Assembly: GCA_937871605.1 (NCBI GenBank)
Contig: CALMRM010000275.1
Coordinates: 2,618-16,908 of the forward strand
Source: an uncultured Terriglobus sp.
GTDB lineage: Bacteria; Acidobacteriota; Terriglobia; Terriglobales; Acidobacteriaceae
DNA: 14,291 nt
Reading direction: 5' to 3'
The notes under the pieces were generated by a model. That model made no database searches. It was not told the origin of the DNA and saw only the letters and a program-made list of their open reading frames with translations. Below, piece by piece: positions 13,704-14,291 of the stretch (position 1 is the stretch's first letter; each line of letters begins with the position of its first letter). The translations under genes and the position numbers were made by a program.

Positions 13704-14291
13704 CTACATCCGTTCCGCGACGCGCTCCGGTCGCTCAAAGCGATACCCCGCGCCACGCATGGTTTTCAGGTAGCGCGGCTCCTCCGCGTCGTCTTCGATC
13801 TTTTCACGGATACGGCGCACATAAACATCGACGGAGCGGGGCGTTACAAAGCGCGCGTCTCCCCACACCGCGTCCAGCAACTGGTCGCGGCTGAACACCC
13901 GTCCTGGATGCCGGGCGAGGTAGTCCAGCAGTCGAAATTCTGTCGCTGTGGTCACCACCAGTTCACCGCGGACGCGCAACTGCATGGCCCCGCCATCTAT
14001 TTCGATGTCACCCACCTGGATCACATCCGCAGCTTCGGGCCGTTCAAATCGTCGCAGAACGGCCTTTACCCGTGCCTGTAACTCACGGGTGCTGAACGGT
14101 TTGGTGATGTAGTCGTCTGCGCCAAGCTCCAATCCGTGAACGCGGTCGCCTTCGGTGGCAAGCGCTGTCAGAAAGATGACAGGCACCATGCTGAGCGCGG
14201 GCTTTTGCCGTAAACGGCGGCACAGGTCGAGCCCGTCGCCACCCGGAACCATGATGTCCAGCAGAAACAGCGATGGCACCTTTCGCTCGGC
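13704..14291 (-). CDS. phoB: PhoB-type response regulator, N-terminus cut by window edge
   Basis: The frame stays open to the last base of the window, so 195 residues are visible and about 40 N-terminal ones are missing, including the acidic pair of the receiver domain. The visible receiver holds phospho-acceptor Asp (codon at 14256-14258, in LFLLDIMVPGGDG), a switch Thr 30 residues later (IFLTAL) and the conserved Lys 52 residues later (DDYITKPFS). These distances equal Asp53/Thr83/Lys105 of E. coli PhoB. After a short linker comes an OmpR/PhoB winged helix. It includes TEFRLLDYLARHPGRVFSR, the recognition-helix stretch SVDVYVRRIREKI, and a wing ending in RGAGYRFE. Phosphorylated PhoB activates phosphate-starvation genes. 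It is the first visible gene of the phoB-phoR-phoU run. Stop is TAG at 13704-13706. The assignment over another OmpR-family regulator rests mainly on its neighbours. Confidence 0.92.
   Translation of the reverse strand, partial: AERKVPSLFLLDIMVPGGDGLDLCRRLRQKPALSMVPVIFLTALATEGDRVHGLELGADDYITKPFSTRELQARVKAVLRRFERPEAADVIQVGDIEIDGGAMQLRVRGELVVTTATEFRLLDYLARHPGRVFSRDQLLDAVWGDARFVTPRSVDVYVRRIREKIEDDAEEPRYLKTMRGAGYRFERPERVAERM

Noticed and set aside
12685..14081. Plus-strand open frames of 316 and 373 codons opposite phoR and phoB
   Set aside because: They are long because GC-rich antisense frames are rarely stopped. The products are low-complexity Ser/Arg- or His/Gln-rich, and the opposite strand carries complete kinase and regulator motifs.
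1..14291. Window-wide look for CRISPR arrays, insertion sequences, tRNA/rRNA genes, retron- or defence-like cassettes
   Set aside because: No spaced direct repeats, transposase motifs, terminal inverted repeats or RNA gene signatures were seen; the helicase-nuclease pair is best explained as AddAB rather than a phage-defence system.

Overview
The window reads as a contiguous, gene-dense piece of a GC-rich bacterial chromosome. I infer an Acidobacteriota member (Terriglobus/Granulicella type) from the protein flavours: a CusF-SCO fusion with a CX5C motif, an AddAB-type helicase-nuclease and a PhoB-PhoR-PhoU cluster. This placement comes from remembered family resemblance, not from a search. 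There are no RNA genes, mobile elements, CRISPR arrays or gene-free stretches above 100 bases. Nine protein genes fill almost everything; two of them run off the window edges.

Layout. (1) Bases 1-882 (+) hold the C-terminal catalytic half of an oligopeptidase B. It converges, with 18 bases between the stops, on (2) a minus-strand pair: a lipoprotein-like CusF-SCO copper/thiol protein (about 2910-3833), then an exporter-type ABC half-transporter (901-2811). (3) A divergent control region of about 70 bases (3834-3902) leads into a plus-strand cluster: an MFS transporter (3903-5141), an AddB-like iron-sulfur nuclease subunit (5149-7923) and an AddA-like helicase-nuclease (7920-11555). Spacings are 7 bases and a 4-base ATGA overlap, so this looks like one translationally coupled operon. 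(4) Converging on it, with 11 bases between stops, is the minus-strand phosphate-control cluster phoB (partial, 13704-14291), phoR (12294-13670) and phoU (11567-12232).

How the genes work together. AddA and AddB should form a two-subunit enzyme that processes double-strand breaks for RecA-dependent repair. AddA carries the motor and one nuclease; AddB has no visible ATP site but carries a second nuclease closed by a four-cysteine Fe-S staple. PhoR and PhoB form a two-component system for phosphate starvation, and PhoU would restrain PhoR; no pst transporter genes are visible. The SCO protein probably serves copper delivery or thiol redox chemistry for cytochrome oxidase at the cell envelope.

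I found no clearly undescribed system. The most useful oddities are the substrate-site residues of the oligopeptidase, the doubled CX5C cysteine pairs in the SCO protein, the very tight ribosome-binding site at the MFS-addB junction and a 10-base palindrome in the divergent promoter region.
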